Origin: Micromonospora peucetia
GTDB lineage: Bacteria; Actinomycetota; Actinomycetes; Mycobacteriales; Micromonosporaceae
Direction: 5' to 3'
Length of the DNA stretch: 64,000 nt
Assembly: GCF_900091625.1 (NCBI RefSeq)
Contig: NZ_FMIC01000002.1
Coordinates: 3,100,001-3,164,000, forward strand
Shown: positions 62,703 to 64,000 of the stretch, piece after piece
Layout: each line of letters opens with the position of its first letter
Position numbering within the stretch: position 1 is the stretch's first letter
Position numbers and translations under genes: made by a program
The notes under the pieces: model-generated
Database searches by the model: none
Told to the model about the DNA's origin: nothing
The model's input: only the letters and a program-made list of their open reading frames with translations

Positions 62703-63374
62703 ATGACCACGGCAGCGGCCGTCCGGACGGACGGGCGGATCCAGCAGGACGTGCTCGACGAGCTGGCCTGGGACGCCCAGGTGCAGCCGAACGAGATCGG
62801 GGTGACCGTCGCCGAGGGCGTGGTGACCCTGACCGGCTGGGTGGACGGGTACGCGCGGAAGTGGGCGGCGCAACGCTGCGCGCAGCGCGTACGGGGGGTG
62901 CGGGCGGTCGCCGACGACGTCGAGGTGCGCCTGCCCGGCGAGGCGGGGCGTACGGACGCCGAGATCGCGATCGCGGCGAGCCGGGCGCTGGAGTGGGACA
63001 GCTTCGTCCCCGCCGAGCGGCTGGACGTCACCGTGGCCAACGGTTGGGTGATGCTGCGTGGCGAGGTGGAGTTCGGCTGGCAGCGGCGTACCGCCGAACG
63101 GGAGCTGCGCCGGCTGCGGGGCGTACGCGGCGTGACCAACCTGGTCGAGGTGCGGCCCGCCGCCAGTCCCGACGCCGAGCGGGCCCGGCGTGACCTCCAA
63201 CGGGCGTTGGGGCGCGGAATCGGCACGGAACGGGTGACCGTCGAGCTGGACGGGGACACGGTCGTGCTGACCGGGGTGGTCCGGTCCTGGTGGGAGCGGG
63301 ACGAGGCGGAACGGGTGGCCTGGTCCGCCGAGGGGGTGCGGGCGGTGCGGGACCGCCTCCTCGTGGGCGGATGA
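62703..63374 (+). CDS. Triple BON-domain protein
   Basis: 223 residues with three BON-like units (about 10-75, 86-150, 158-223). Each has the strand pattern I-x-V-x-V-x-x-G-x-V-x-L-x-G-x-V (for example IGVTVAEGVVTLTGWVD, LDVTVANGWVMLRGEVE, VTVELDGDTVVLTGVVR). BON domains bind phospholipid or other surfaces; there is no signal peptide here, so the protein may be cytosolic. ATG 62703 has GGAGGGG at 4-8 nt. Function unknown. Confidence 0.86.
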   Translation: MTTAAAVRTDGRIQQDVLDELAWDAQVQPNEIGVTVAEGVVTLTGWVDGYARKWAAQRCAQRVRGVRAVADDVEVRLPGEAGRTDAEIAIAASRALEWDSFVPAERLDVTVANGWVMLRGEVEFGWQRRTAERELRRLRGVRGVTNLVEVRPAASPDAERARRDLQRALGRGIGTERVTVELDGDTVVLTGVVRSWWERDEAERVAWSAEGVRAVRDRLLVGG

Positions 63375-63504
63375 CCGCCCCGGGCGTCCGGTTTGGTGAT
63401 GCCGCCGGCGGGAAACCGTGGCCGATCCCGCCGAGCAGCGGGGGCCGGTCGCGGTGCGACGGGCCCGCTGACCGATCCACAGCAGTGACCGACGGGGAGG
63501 AACC

Positions 63505-64000
63505 GTGGCCGTGAACCACCTGTCGCCCGACCGACCGGCGGAGCCGCCGTTGCGGATCGCGATGGTGGTGCCGCCATGGCTGTCGGTGCCGCCGCCCGGC
63601 TACGGCGGGCTGGAACACGTGGTGACCGGCCTGGTGGACGGGCTGGTGGACAGGGGTCACGCGGTGACCGTCTTCGGGGCGGGCCGGGAACACGGGACCG
63701 GTGCCGCGTTCGTCTCCACGGTGCCCGAGCTCCAGTTCGAACGGCTCGGCGAGGCGCTGCCCGAGCTGGCCCACCTGGCCCGGGTCAACCACCGGGTCCA
63801 CGCCGGCGACTTCGACGTCGTCCACGACCACACCACCATCGGCCCGCTGATCGCCGGTCACCGGGCGGTGCCCACCCTGGCCACCGTGCACGGCAACCCC
63901 GTCGGCGAGTACGGCGACGTGCTCAGCGAGACCGACCGGGGCGTCGGGCTGGTGGCCGTCTCGCACGCCCAGCGCCGGCTCAACCCGGGGCTACCCTGGG
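63505..64000 (+). CDS. Glycosyltransferase, GT4-like (cut by window end)
   Basis: First 165 codons only. LRIAMVVPPWLSVPPPGYGGLEHVVTGLVDGLVDRGHAVTVFG is the N-terminal Rossmann half of a GT-B enzyme with the gly-rich loop PPPGYGG. DFDVVHDHTTIGPLIA and VATVHGNP-like strands follow. The C-terminal donor domain lies beyond the window. GTG 63505 has GGGGAGG at 4 nt; GTG 63511 is an alternative. Distinct from the complete glycosyltransferase at 11378-12580. Confidence 0.85.
   Translation, partial: MAVNHLSPDRPAEPPLRIAMVVPPWLSVPPPGYGGLEHVVTGLVDGLVDRGHAVTVFGAGREHGTGAAFVSTVPELQFERLGEALPELAHLARVNHRVHAGDFDVVHDHTTIGPLIAGHRAVPTLATVHGNPVGEYGDVLSETDRGVGLVAVSHAQRRLNPGLPW

Overview
The window is high-GC DNA from an actinobacterium of the Micromonosporaceae type, most likely Micromonospora or a close relative. 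The evidence is the very high third-position GC, many GTG and TTG starts, two WhiB proteins, a sigma-R/RsrA pair, mycobacterial-type Kgd, PdtaS, TB7.3 and bL37 homologues, nickel superoxide dismutase with its own protease, and many ATGA or GTGA gene junctions. Gene content looks chromosomal and mostly core. I see no phage, plasmid, transposase, CRISPR array or large biosynthetic cluster. Family names rest on my reading of motifs and were not checked against any database.

Layout. 1-650: two identical initiator tRNA genes, each followed by the same hairpin. 0.8-6.1 kb: small membrane protein, sugar-ABC lipoprotein, purC, glpK and a PRPP synthetase-like gene. 6.3-13.5 kb: an anti-sigma ATPase, a MacRS-like two-component pair, DUF5709, a STAS-ATPase protein, an SDR, a glycosyltransferase and a DMT permease. 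13.5-18.9 kb: aroA-rsgA-hisN, divergent from an SRAP-family gene, then a WhiB gene and a small hydrolase. 19.3-26.6 kb: sigR-rsrA, the 24-residue ribosomal protein bL37, a TB7.3-like biotinyl protein, a GNAT, a TPR protein, a SIS protein and a PdtaS-like kinase. With whiB1 at 33.3 kb this resembles the M. tuberculosis sigH-rshA-TB7.3-pdtaS-whiB1 neighbourhood. 29.3-33.2 kb: a leader peptide followed by sulfite reductase, a zinc-ribbon protein, cysH and a sirohydrochlorin chelatase-like gene (sulfate assimilation). 34-43.6 kb: lipid kinase, sodN/sodX, malic enzyme, an oxidoreductase and two paralogous lipoprotein hydrolases. 43.8-51.3 kb: pta-ackA, DUF6104 and kgd (central carbon metabolism). 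51.6-64 kb: an ABC exporter, a TetR-linked pair, a DUF4097-PadR pair, a PhoP-like two-component system followed by an HtrA protease, a triple-BON protein and a glycosyltransferase cut by the window end.

Regulation is unusually legible. There is a perfect sigma-R promoter in front of an N-terminally extended sigR start, a Cys-containing leader peptide before the sulfite reductase, a CRP-type palindrome upstream of whiB1, 11-bp-phased heptads in front of both the PhoP-like regulator and htrA, and a TetR palindrome over its own start. About ten genes have a -10-like hexamer 6-7 nt before the start codon, which predicts leaderless mRNAs.

Intergenic DNA carries several palindromic or modular repeats: three copies of a roughly 70-bp element with GCGATCTTGCA arms, a perfect 54-bp palindrome, two further inverted-repeat elements, and two start-stop cassettes inserted exactly at an ATGA gene junction in the sulfur operon. 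These, together with a PdtaS-like kinase whose ATPase domain is split by a Pro/Ala/Val repeat, are the least explained items here.
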